From positions 496,001 through 560,000 of the forward strand of contig CAZGJZ010000003.1 of NCBI GenBank assembly GCA_964525935.1: a DNA stretch of 64,000 nucleotides, in the 5' to 3' direction. The DNA comes from UBA2377 sp964525935 (GTDB lineage: Bacteria > Verrucomicrobiota > Verrucomicrobiia > Opitutales > Opitutaceae). The position numbers and the translations under genes are program-made. Under the pieces are notes generated by a model. That model saw only the letters and a list, made by a program, of their open reading frames with translations, made no database searches and was not told the origin of the DNA. Shown piece after piece: positions 8,280 through 16,137 of this stretch (position 1 is the stretch's first letter; the number at the start of each line of letters is the position of its first letter).

Positions 8280-9464
8280 TCAGAGGAGCCACTGGCCGGC
8301 GGCAGCGGCGAGGAGGACGACGAGCCAAGGGGGAATGCGCGCCAGTTCCAACAAGGCGAAGGCGGCGAGGACGGCGAAGATGTCGTAAGCGTCGGTCACG
8401 CCTTCCTGCCACACGGGATGGCAAAGGGCGGCGAAGAGCACGCCGACCACGGCGGCGTTGGCGCCGCGCAAACCGGCCTGCGCCCAAGCCTGACCGCGGA
8501 GCAGGTGCCAGAAAGGCAAGGCGCCGCCGATGAGCAGCCACGCGGGAAGAAAAATGGCGAAGAGGCATCCCAAGCCGCCGAGCCAGGCGTGCGGTCCGCC
8601 GGTGATGACCGTGCCCAGGTAGGCGGCGAAGGTGAAGAGCGGGCCGGGCACGGCTTGGGCGGCGCCGTAGCCGGCGAGAAAAGCATCGGGGCCGATCCAG
8701 TGGGGCGGAACGAGTTCGGCGCGCAACAGAGGCAGCACCACATGGCCGCCGCCGAACACGAGCGATCCGGCGCGATAGAAGCTGTCGAAAACCTGCAGGC
8801 TCTTCCACCCGGTGGCGGTGGCCATGACGGGCAGGAAAATCAGCAAGGCTCCAAAAACCGCGAGAGCGGTGGCAGCCCAGAAATGTTCGCGCGCGAGGGC
8901 GCCGCCCGTTGGGTGGGGCGAGGCAGGGACGGTGCGGCGATAAAGGGCCCAGCCGACCAAGGCGCCCGCGGCGATGGCGCTGACTTGGGCGGTGGCGCCC
9001 GGCAGCCACAGGACGAATGCGGCGGTCGCCAGCGCGAGGACAAGGCGGGCGAAGTCAGGGCAAAGTTTACGGCCCATGCCCCACACGGCTTGCGCGACGA
9101 CGGCCACCGCGGCGAGTTTCAGGCCGTGCAGCCAGCCGGCGTGGTGCAGGTCGCCGACGGTGGCGACGCCATAGGCGAAGAGAACCATCAGCGCGGCCGA
9201 CGGGAGCGTGAAACAAACCGAAGCGGCCAGGGCACCGGCGAGTCCGCGGCGTTGCATGCCGAGCGCGAAGACGACCTGGCTGCTCGCCGGGCCGGGCAGG
9301 AATTGGCAGAGTGCGACGAGATCAGTGTAGGCGGCATCGTCGAGCCAGCGGCGTTTGGTCACGAACTCATGGCGCAGGTAACCGAGATGCGCGACAGGAC
9401 CGCCGAAGGAAATGCAGCCCAACTTGAGGAAGGCTGAAATGATCTCCGTGAGCGACGACGGCAT
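8280..9464 (-). CDS. chrA: Chromate transporter, long-chain ChrA/CHR type
   Basis: This 394-residue inner-membrane protein has two homologous CHR halves. The first begins FLKLGCISFGGPVAHLGYLR with FLPGPASSQ. The second begins FYRAGSLVFGGGHVVLPLL with GYGAAQAVPGPLFTFAAYLG. Family members export chromate by proton exchange. It lies 82 bp downstream of the last gene of the copper locus, on the same strand, and may be its own unit. The chromate substrate is the family assignment and is not proven here. Confidence 0.9.
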   Translation of the reverse strand: MPSSLTEIISAFLKLGCISFGGPVAHLGYLRHEFVTKRRWLDDAAYTDLVALCQFLPGPASSQVVFALGMQRRGLAGALAASVCFTLPSAALMVLFAYGVATVGDLHHAGWLHGLKLAAVAVVAQAVWGMGRKLCPDFARLVLALATAAFVLWLPGATAQVSAIAAGALVGWALYRRTVPASPHPTGGALAREHFWAATALAVFGALLIFLPVMATATGWKSLQVFDSFYRAGSLVFGGGHVVLPLLRAELVPPHWIGPDAFLAGYGAAQAVPGPLFTFAAYLGTVITGGPHAWLGGLGCLFAIFLPAWLLIGGALPFWHLLRGQAWAQAGLRGANAAVVGVLFAALCHPVWQEGVTDAYDIFAVLAAFALLELARIPPWLVVLLAAAAGQWLL

Positions 9465-9546
9465 GAAGCTGTCAGGTTACGCCGCGGCTGGGCCGGCGTC
9501 TAGCCGCCAGAGTGTCAGTCAGGTGAAGATTGGCCCGAAGCATGGC

Positions 9547-9978
9547 TCAGTGGTCGCAGGTGCAGGCGTATTCGGCGTGACGGCATTCGGGGCAGGTGGC
9601 GAGGTTGACGACCAACCTTTCGACGACCTCGGCGACGCCAGGGGCCGGTCGGAGTTGGACGACCACGGGCAAGGCGCGGGCGGCGGGCAGGGCGGCATCC
9701 GAGAGCAACACATCGCCGTGGCGGGTGAAGGTCAGGACGACCGGGGCGGAACGACTGCCGGTGGTGATGACCACGGACTGCCCGGCGGGAGCGATGGGCT
9801 GGCCATGATCGTCGAGGAAGGTGAGCTGCACCTTGCGTTCCGGGGTGACCAAAAATTCCACGGGCGGCGTCACGGACTGGATGACGCGGCCACCGTTGGG
9901 GCCGGCGACTTTTGCTTCGCCGTGGGCGAAGGCCGTCGTGACGGCGAGGACGAGGAGGAATTTAAGCAGGGAGGACAT
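9547..9978 (-). CDS. Secreted Cys-tailed protein of the efflux operon
   Basis: This 143-residue exported protein has signal segment MSSLLKFLLVLAVTTAFA. A GPNGG motif and beta-rich body resemble the lipoprotein at 6327-6806. The C-terminus carries a cysteine cluster (CPECRHAEYACTC), likely a metal site. It lies 36 bp after the RND pump gene and is probably the last gene of that operon. I do not recognise a named family; periplasmic metal binding is inferred. Confidence 0.7.
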   Translation of the reverse strand: MSSLLKFLLVLAVTTAFAHGEAKVAGPNGGRVIQSVTPPVEFLVTPERKVQLTFLDDHGQPIAPAGQSVVITTGSRSAPVVLTFTRHGDVLLSDAALPAARALPVVVQLRPAPGVAEVVERLVVNLATCPECRHAEYACTCDH

Positions 9979-10014
9979 GGTGATGGTTGGGAGGAAGGTG
10001 AAATGAGCGAAAGT

Positions 10015-13000
10015 TCAGCGGGACGCGGCGGCATCGCGGGCGATGGCCTGCTCGGCGGCGCGACGGCCGAAGTGGAAGAACACCAGCGGACGCACGAGGA
10101 ACTCGAGGAGGGTGGAGGACACGAGGCCGCCGACGATGACGACGGCGACGGGATGGAGGATTTCCTTGCCCGGCTGGTCGGCGGCAAGCACGAGCGGGAT
10201 GAGCGCGATGCCGGCGGCGAGCGCGGTCATGAGGACCGGCGCCAGACGCTCAAGCGTGCCGCGCTCGACCATCGCACGGGTGAAGCCCTCGCCCTCGTGA
10301 CGCATCAGGTGCAGGTAGTGCGAGAGCATCATGATGCCGTTGCGGGCGGCGACGCCGCCGACCGCGATGAAGCCGACGAGCGTGGCGATGCTGATGTTGT
10401 CCACCTTGAGCCACGTATAAACGACGCCGCCGATGAGCGAGAGCGGAATGCTCAACAGCACCTGCAACGCGAGCCAGCCGCTTTGGAAATAGGCCGTGAG
10501 CAAAAACACGATGACCAGCAGCACGGCGGCGCTGACGAGGGCGATGCGCCGGGTGGCCTCCTGCCGGGCCTGAAACTCACCTTCGTAGGCGATGAAGTAG
10601 CCCTCGGGTAGCTTCACGGTGGAGGCGACCTTTTGCTGCAACTCAGCGACGCGTGCGCCGACGTCGCGACCCGTGGGCCGGATGGCGATGGTGAAACGCC
10701 GCGAGCTGTTTTCGCGGAAGATCACATTGGGACCGCGGGCCTCGCGCACGTCGGCGACGAGCGAGAGCGGCACGCGGCGGCCGTCGCCGGTCTCGACGGG
10801 CAGGCGGGCGATTTGGGCGGGCGACTCGCGCCAAGTTTCAGGCAAGCGCAAGACGAGGTCGAACGTGCGCTGGCCCTCGCGGAGTTCGGCGACCTCCTTG
10901 CCGCCGATGAGCGTGGCGACCTGCTCGTTGAGTGCGCCCGGGGTGACAGCGTAGGCGGCGGCGCGATCGCGGTCGGCCTCGATGCGGAGCTGCGGGATGG
11001 CGGCCTGCTGGTCGAGCTTGGCATCGGCGAAACCGGGGACGGTTTTCGCGATGGCCTGCACCTCTTCGCCAAGGCGGCGGAGTGTTTCGAGGTCGGGGCC
11101 GAAGATTTTCACGGCGACCGGCGCGGCGACACCGCTGAGCATGTGACCGATGCGGTCGGCGAGCGGACCGCTGGTGGCGGAGAAAATGCCGGGAATCACG
11201 CGCAGGCGGGCTTGGATGTCGGCGAGGATCTCGGCGCGCGTGCGGCTGGTGTCGGATTGAAAATCGACGTCAAACTCGGCGGTCGAAACCGGCACGACAT
11301 GATCGCCACGCTCGGCGCGACCGAGGCGCCGGCCGACTTGGTGGACGCCGGGCACGGCGAGGATCTGGCGTTCGACGATGTCGGCGAGACGGTTCATCTC
11401 CGGCAGGGAGGTGCCAGGCGCGGCGGTCGTGGCGATGAGCGCGGTCTCCTCGCGGAAGGCGGGCAGGAAGTCCTTGCTCATTTTCAGGTAAAGCGAGCCC
11501 GCGGCGAAAAACGCGAGAGCGAGGGCGGCGAGCACGAGCCACGGCTGGTTGAGGCCGGGACGGATCAACGTGGCGCGCAAGGCGTGTTTGAGGCCGCGAA
11601 GGAAACGGCCGTCCTCGTGCGCGGCGCCTTCCTTGGGTCGCAGCAGGAACGAGCAGAGCACGGGGATGAGCGTGAGCGACACGAGGAACGACGCGGCCAT
11701 GCTGAGGATGGTGGCGATGGCGATGGGGGCGAAGAGCCGGCCCTCGACGCCGCTCAGGCCGAGCAGCGGGAGAAACACGAGCACGATGATCACCGTGGCG
11801 TAGAGGATCGAGTTGCGCACCTCGCCGGAGGCCGTGGCGATGACCTGCAGGCGCGGGCGCGGGGAAGGGAGCGCGGCGTTTTCGCGCAGACGGCGGAAGA
11901 CGTTTTCCACGTCCACGATCGCATCGTCCACGACCATGCCGATGGCGACGGCGAGACCGCCGAGCGTCATGGAATTCACGGAGATACCGAGCCAGCGGAA
12001 GGTGAGCAGCGTGATGGCGAAGCTCATCGGCATCGCCATGAGCGTGATGAACGTGGTGCGGAAATTGAGCAGGAAGAGAAACAGCACGACCGTCACCATG
12101 ATGGCGCCGTCGCGGATCGCCTCCTGCAGGTTGCCGATGGCGTGATCGATGAAGTTTTTCTGCTGGAAGAGCAGGACGGTCTCGACGCCCGCGGGGAAGG
12201 CGGGCTGCAAGCCGGCGAGCGCGGCGGAGATTTGTCCGGTGAGGGCGCGGGTGTCGAAGCCCGGCGCCTTGGTGATGGACATGATGACACCGTAGGTCGG
12301 CTCGGTTTCCGGCGCGCGGCTGACGGTGGCGTCACCGCGCATGGGCTCGAGGCCCCACACGACAGTGGCGACATCGCTGATCAGAATAGAGCGCTGGCCG
12401 ACGGTCTTGATCACGGTGCGGCCGAGCGCGTCGAGATCGGTGGTCATGGCGAGTTGGCGCACCATGATTTCCTTGGAGCCGGCGGTGAGAAATCCACCCG
12501 TGGTCGTGGAGGCGGCCTGGGCGACGGCGGCTTCGAGTTCGGCGAGGGTGACGCCGTGCGCTTCCAGTTTGAATGGATCGGGCTGCACCTCGATGCGTTT
12601 GATGCCGCCGCCCATGTTGAGGATTTCGGCGATGCCCGGGATGCTTTGGAGGCGGCGCTTGATGGTCCAGTCGGCGAGCGCGCGGACCTCGCTCGGCGGG
12701 AGGTAGCCAGGTTGATCGACCTTCACGGTGGAACGGACGCCGACGAGGAGAATCTCGCCCATGAGCGAGGCGACGGGCGTCATGAACGGTTGCACGCCGG
12801 CGGGGAGTTGATCGCGCGCGGCCTGCAGCCGTTCCTGCACGAGCACGCGAGCCTGCTGGATGTCGGTGCCCCAGCCGAACTCGGCGTAAACGAGGGAGAG
12901 GGAGACGTCGGAGTTGGAGCGGAGGCGCGTGAGCCCGGCGACGCCCATGAGCGCACTTTCGAGCGGTTGCGTGACGCGGGTTTCGACTTCCTCGGGCGCG

Positions 13001-13167
13001 AGGCCGGGCGCCTCGGTGAGGATGATGACGGTCGGCTTGGTCAGATCGGGCAAAACCTCGACCGGGAGACGCAGGCCGGAATGGAGACCGAAGGCGAGAA
13101 TCAGCAGCGACAAGCCGAGCACGACGGCGCGGTTGGCGAGCGACCAGGCGATGAGGCGGTTGAGCAT
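10015..13167 (-). CDS. Heavy-metal RND efflux permease, CusA/CzcA family
   Basis: This 1050-residue inner-membrane proton-driven pump moves metal ions through a tripartite complex. RND marks include the first helix (LANRAVVLGLSLLILAFG), the porter-domain start LPDLTKPTVIILTEAPGLAP, and the acidic fourth helix GMVVDDAIVDVENVFRRLRE. A second permease half ends GVAARNGIMMLSHYLH. The adaptor and outer-membrane genes lie just upstream on the same strand, 34 bp away. The wider locus (multicopper oxidase, copper ATPase) points to copper or silver. The sequence alone does not separate CusA from CzcA type. Confidence 0.93.
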   Translation of the reverse strand: MLNRLIAWSLANRAVVLGLSLLILAFGLHSGLRLPVEVLPDLTKPTVIILTEAPGLAPEEVETRVTQPLESALMGVAGLTRLRSNSDVSLSLVYAEFGWGTDIQQARVLVQERLQAARDQLPAGVQPFMTPVASLMGEILLVGVRSTVKVDQPGYLPPSEVRALADWTIKRRLQSIPGIAEILNMGGGIKRIEVQPDPFKLEAHGVTLAELEAAVAQAASTTTGGFLTAGSKEIMVRQLAMTTDLDALGRTVIKTVGQRSILISDVATVVWGLEPMRGDATVSRAPETEPTYGVIMSITKAPGFDTRALTGQISAALAGLQPAFPAGVETVLLFQQKNFIDHAIGNLQEAIRDGAIMVTVVLFLFLLNFRTTFITLMAMPMSFAITLLTFRWLGISVNSMTLGGLAVAIGMVVDDAIVDVENVFRRLRENAALPSPRPRLQVIATASGEVRNSILYATVIIVLVFLPLLGLSGVEGRLFAPIAIATILSMAASFLVSLTLIPVLCSFLLRPKEGAAHEDGRFLRGLKHALRATLIRPGLNQPWLVLAALALAFFAAGSLYLKMSKDFLPAFREETALIATTAAPGTSLPEMNRLADIVERQILAVPGVHQVGRRLGRAERGDHVVPVSTAEFDVDFQSDTSRTRAEILADIQARLRVIPGIFSATSGPLADRIGHMLSGVAAPVAVKIFGPDLETLRRLGEEVQAIAKTVPGFADAKLDQQAAIPQLRIEADRDRAAAYAVTPGALNEQVATLIGGKEVAELREGQRTFDLVLRLPETWRESPAQIARLPVETGDGRRVPLSLVADVREARGPNVIFRENSSRRFTIAIRPTGRDVGARVAELQQKVASTVKLPEGYFIAYEGEFQARQEATRRIALVSAAVLLVIVFLLTAYFQSGWLALQVLLSIPLSLIGGVVYTWLKVDNISIATLVGFIAVGGVAARNGIMMLSHYLHLMRHEGEGFTRAMVERGTLERLAPVLMTALAAGIALIPLVLAADQPGKEILHPVAVVIVGGLVSSTLLEFLVRPLVFFHFGRRAAEQAIARDAAASR

Positions 13168-13201
13168 GGCGGGAAAAGGATCAAGTGACAGGGATCAAGG
13201 A

Positions 13202-14326
13202 TCAGGGGGAGGCGGCGGAGCGCTTTTTGGCGAGGGCGACGATGAGGAGTGCGAGGGTGAGGACGGCACTGAGGATTTTCCATGGGAGGGAATCAGAACC
13301 GTGCGCGTGGTCGTGGTCGTCGGTCGCGGAAACTGATTTTGCGTCGGCGGTGACCTCGGAGCCGTCGGCGTTGTGGGCGTGGCCGTGGGCGGCATCGAGC
13401 GCTTCCTTGAGGGACACGCCGCCGCTGCCGGCGAAGGCGAGCGAGTAGGCGCCTTGCGTGACGACTTCATCAGCGGGGAAAAGCCCGCTCGTGATCTCAA
13501 TGAGCCGGTCGTTGCTGCGGCCGGTGACGACGGGCGTTTTGAGGAAGGCGTTGGGCAACTCGAAGTCCTTCACGTAAACGAAGCGGTTGCCGCCTTCGCC
13601 CTGCACGGCGGCGCGCGGCACGCTGGTCACGCCGGGGTGCTGGGCGACGATGATGGAAAATTCGATGCGCATGCCGGGACGCAGCAGCAGGTCGGAATTT
13701 TTTACACGGAAGGCGGCTTCGATGGTGCCGTTCGCGGTGTCGGCGGTGACGCCGAGGTGTTCGAGCACGGCCTCGAAGTCGCGGCCCGGGGCGGCGGCCG
13801 TGGTGAGGCGGGCGCGCTGGCCGGGTTGCAGGCGGCCGGCGAGGTGGTCGGGCACGCGCGCGAGGGCATAGACCTCGGTCAGGTCGAGAATCTCGACGAG
13901 GATGTCGTCGGGCGCGACCGGCTGACCGGTGACGACGTGCGTGGCGCTGACCGTGCCGGTCAACGGCGACGTCAACGCGATGCGCGGCGGCGGTTCGCCG
14001 AACTGGCGGCTCTCGACGACGACGGCGACTTCACCGGCCTTGATGGCGTGATCGTGCACGGCATGCACTTCGACGGCGCGACCGGCGATGCGACTGCTGA
14101 CCACGGCGCGGCGGCCGGGAAAGACGTCGATGCGCCCGAGTGCGAAGATGGTTTCCTCGAAATCGGCGGGAGCGGACCGGACGGTGGTGAGGCCGAGATT
14201 TTGCACCGTGGTGGGATCGAGGATGATGAGGTCGGCGCGACGGGCGGAGTCAGCGTCGGCCGGGCCGGCAGCGAGCACGGCCGGCGCGACGAGGAGGGCG
14301 AGAAAAAGCGGGAGAGGAAATTTCAT
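13202..14326 (-). CDS. RND periplasmic adaptor with His-rich region and C-terminal helix
   Basis: This 374-residue membrane-fusion adaptor joins the RND permease to the TolC channel. It has a signal peptide (MKFPLPLFLALLVAPAVLA), then barrel-sandwich and beta-barrel segments (LTSPLTGTVSATHVVTGQPV; PDHLAGRLQPGQRARL). The C-terminus is unusual: a His/Asp-rich stretch (AAHGHAHN, DDHDHAHG) followed by a hydrophobic helix (ILSAVLTLALLIVALAKK). Most adaptors have no C-terminal membrane anchor. The ATG at 14326 was chosen because the signal peptide begins there and because it overlaps the upstream stop as ATGA. Confidence 0.9.
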   Translation of the reverse strand: MKFPLPLFLALLVAPAVLAAGPADADSARRADLIILDPTTVQNLGLTTVRSAPADFEETIFALGRIDVFPGRRAVVSSRIAGRAVEVHAVHDHAIKAGEVAVVVESRQFGEPPPRIALTSPLTGTVSATHVVTGQPVAPDDILVEILDLTEVYALARVPDHLAGRLQPGQRARLTTAAAPGRDFEAVLEHLGVTADTANGTIEAAFRVKNSDLLLRPGMRIEFSIIVAQHPGVTSVPRAAVQGEGGNRFVYVKDFELPNAFLKTPVVTGRSNDRLIEITSGLFPADEVVTQGAYSLAFAGSGGVSLKEALDAAHGHAHNADGSEVTADAKSVSATDDHDHAHGSDSLPWKILSAVLTLALLIVALAKKRSAASP

Positions 14327-15573
14327 GGCGTGGCGAGGAGCTGGCGGGTGAGCGGGAAGGTGGGATCGGCGAGTGCCTCGGCGCGCACGAGGGCGGCGGC
14401 GTAGGCGGTTTCCTGGTCGAGCAGATCGCGGCGGACGGCGTTGCGGGTGCGCTCGGCTTCGAGGACTTCGGATTGCGTGGCCTGCCCGGCGGCGTAGGCG
14501 CGGCGCAGCAGGGCGGCGGCTTCCTCGACGGCGGGCAGGGCGTCGCGACGGAGTTGCCACGCGGCGGAGTGCGCCGCGGCGAGTTCCTGCGTGGCGGCGA
14601 TTATTGCCGAACGCAGTTCGCGCCGGGTGGCGGTGGACTCGAATTCGGCGCCGGCGAGCGACTGCCGCGCGGCGCGGATGGCGCCTTGGTTGCGATGGCG
14701 GACGGGCAGTGGCAGCGAAACGCCGGCGACCAGGGCGGTGTCGGAGCTGCCGCGAAGGTGGCGCAGGCCGCCGGCGATGCTGATGTCCTGCGTGGCGTTG
14801 GCCTGCGTCAGCCCAAGCGCGGCGCGACCGCTGGCGATGTGCGCCTGGGCCAGGGCAAACCGCGGGTGCGTTTCAAGGCGGGTGAGCCAGGTGTCGGTGG
14901 CGGGTAGCGTCTCGGACAGATGCAGCGAAACGGCGGCCGGAGTGGCGTCGGCGGCGTCGCCGCCCCAGTGGTTGGACAACGTGGTCAGCGCCAATTGAAA
15001 GGCCACGGTCTGGCGCGCGGCCTCGGCCTGGGCGGTGATCAGGGCGGCGCGGGCCCGGGCAGGCTCGGCGGCGGAGGCATCGCCGGCGGCGTGGCGGGCC
15101 TCGGCCTCGGTGAGCGTCGTGCGAGCCAGCGCAACAAATTCCCCGGCGAGGGCGGCACGCTGGGCGGCGGCGGCGACGGCGACGTAGGCCTGCGCGGTGG
15201 CGCCGAGAATATCGGCGCGCAGGACCGCGGTCTCGGCGGTGGCGAGGGCGCGATCTTGCTCGGCGACGGCGGTGCGCCGGGCGCGTTTGTCGCCGCGCTC
15301 GATCACTTGGGAAACTTCGACGGTGCTTTCGAGCGCGTCGGTGCCGCGGGTGGCGCCGGTGCCGGCGAAGTTTTCGAGGGTGACGTTGAGCTGGGGATTC
15401 GGCCGGTAGCCGGCTTGTTCGACGAGGGCGGCCGCGGCGTCGGTCCGGGCGCCTTGGGCGAGCAGCCGCGGGTGGGCGGACGCGGCGCGCGTCAGCGCCT
15501 CATCGAGCGACAACGGTGCGGCGGTCGCGGATACGAGGGTGAAAAGGAGAAAAAACGAAAGGGAGGTTTTCAT
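14323..15573 (-). CDS. TolC-family outer-membrane efflux channel
   Basis: This 416-residue protein has a signal peptide (MKTSLSFFLLFTLVSATAA) and the paired OEP repeats of long coiled-coil helices, rich in Ala, Glu and Arg. The first repeat starts LSLDEALTRAASAHPRLLAQ. It forms the outer-membrane duct of the tripartite pump whose adaptor and permease follow. Its stop overlaps the adaptor start (ATGA at 14323-14326), which implies translational coupling. Closest in layout to CusC/CzcC proteins. Confidence 0.92.
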   Translation of the reverse strand: MKTSLSFFLLFTLVSATAAPLSLDEALTRAASAHPRLLAQGARTDAAAALVEQAGYRPNPQLNVTLENFAGTGATRGTDALESTVEVSQVIERGDKRARRTAVAEQDRALATAETAVLRADILGATAQAYVAVAAAAQRAALAGEFVALARTTLTEAEARHAAGDASAAEPARARAALITAQAEAARQTVAFQLALTTLSNHWGGDAADATPAAVSLHLSETLPATDTWLTRLETHPRFALAQAHIASGRAALGLTQANATQDISIAGGLRHLRGSSDTALVAGVSLPLPVRHRNQGAIRAARQSLAGAEFESTATRRELRSAIIAATQELAAAHSAAWQLRRDALPAVEEAAALLRRAYAAGQATQSEVLEAERTRNAVRRDLLDQETAYAAALVRAEALADPTFPLTRQLLATP

Positions 15574-15678
15574 GACTGAACGCAGGATAACGAACGGGCG
15601 GGCGCGGCCTTAGGCCGGGAACACACGCAGGGCGTGCGGGTATCAGGCAGCCCTCCTTCGCCAGAGGCTATGGAGGGT

Positions 15679-15698
15679 GTTCGCGCTTAAGCGCGAAC
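15679..15698. repeat. Perfect 20-bp palindrome at the gene end
   Basis: GTTCGCGCTTAAGCGCGAAC reads the same on both strands and contains the stop codon of the small gene at 15687-16085. Next to it, CCCTCC and GGAGGG flank an imperfect hairpin at about 15652-15677. Together they look like a REP-type element, possibly a processing or attenuation signal before the efflux genes. Confidence 0.6.
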
Positions 15699-16085
15699 AG
15701 CGTTCAGTCCAGGGGCGCGCGCGGGGAGCGCGGCGCGGGAGCGGAACTGCCACGTGCGGGTCAGTTCCGGGGGCGTATCGGAGCGTTCCGGTGAAACCAG
15801 CGGAACGAAAAGCGGTTCGGGCGTGAGCGCCGCGACACAGCAGAGGCAGCACGCGAGCAGCGTGGGGGCGGGGGCCTTGACGACGGTGAGCGCGGACTTG
15901 TAGGTGCTGTTTTCGATGAGGCCGCAGCTGTCGTCGGCGTGCCCGGAAGTGGCCGGGGCGTGAGTTTCATCGGCGCAGGCGATGGCGGTGGGGGCGAGAC
16001 CGGCGGCTTCCAAATCGCAATGCAGCGTCGCCGGCAGCCAGAGGGCCAGCAAGAGCAGCGAGACGATTTGACGGAGACGCGTCAC
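15687..16085 (-). CDS. Small secreted Cys-containing protein of the copper locus
   Basis: This 132-residue protein has an N-terminal hydrophobic segment (IVSLLLLALWLPATLHCDLEA) and a central His/Cys-containing stretch. A second hydrophobic stretch carries LLACCLCCVAAL. GTG at 16085 gives a short basic start (MTRLRQ) before the signal and is preferred over a long upstream extension. It lies 52 bp after the copper ATPase stop and ahead of the efflux trio. I do not recognise a family; the cysteines and setting suggest metal handling. Confidence 0.6.
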   Translation of the reverse strand: MTRLRQIVSLLLLALWLPATLHCDLEAAGLAPTAIACADETHAPATSGHADDSCGLIENSTYKSALTVVKAPAPTLLACCLCCVAALTPEPLFVPLVSPERSDTPPELTRTWQFRSRAALPARAPGLNAVRA

Positions 16086-16137
16086 GGCGGGGAACACAGG
16101 GCGGCGAGGGCGGGGTGTCAAGCGGCGGGATGACGGG

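Noticed and set aside
10633..13188. Long plus-strand open frame of 851 codons
   Set aside because: It is a mirror of the RND permease gene on the other strand. The peptide is Gly/Asp/Arg/Glu-biased with no domain, as expected from high GC.
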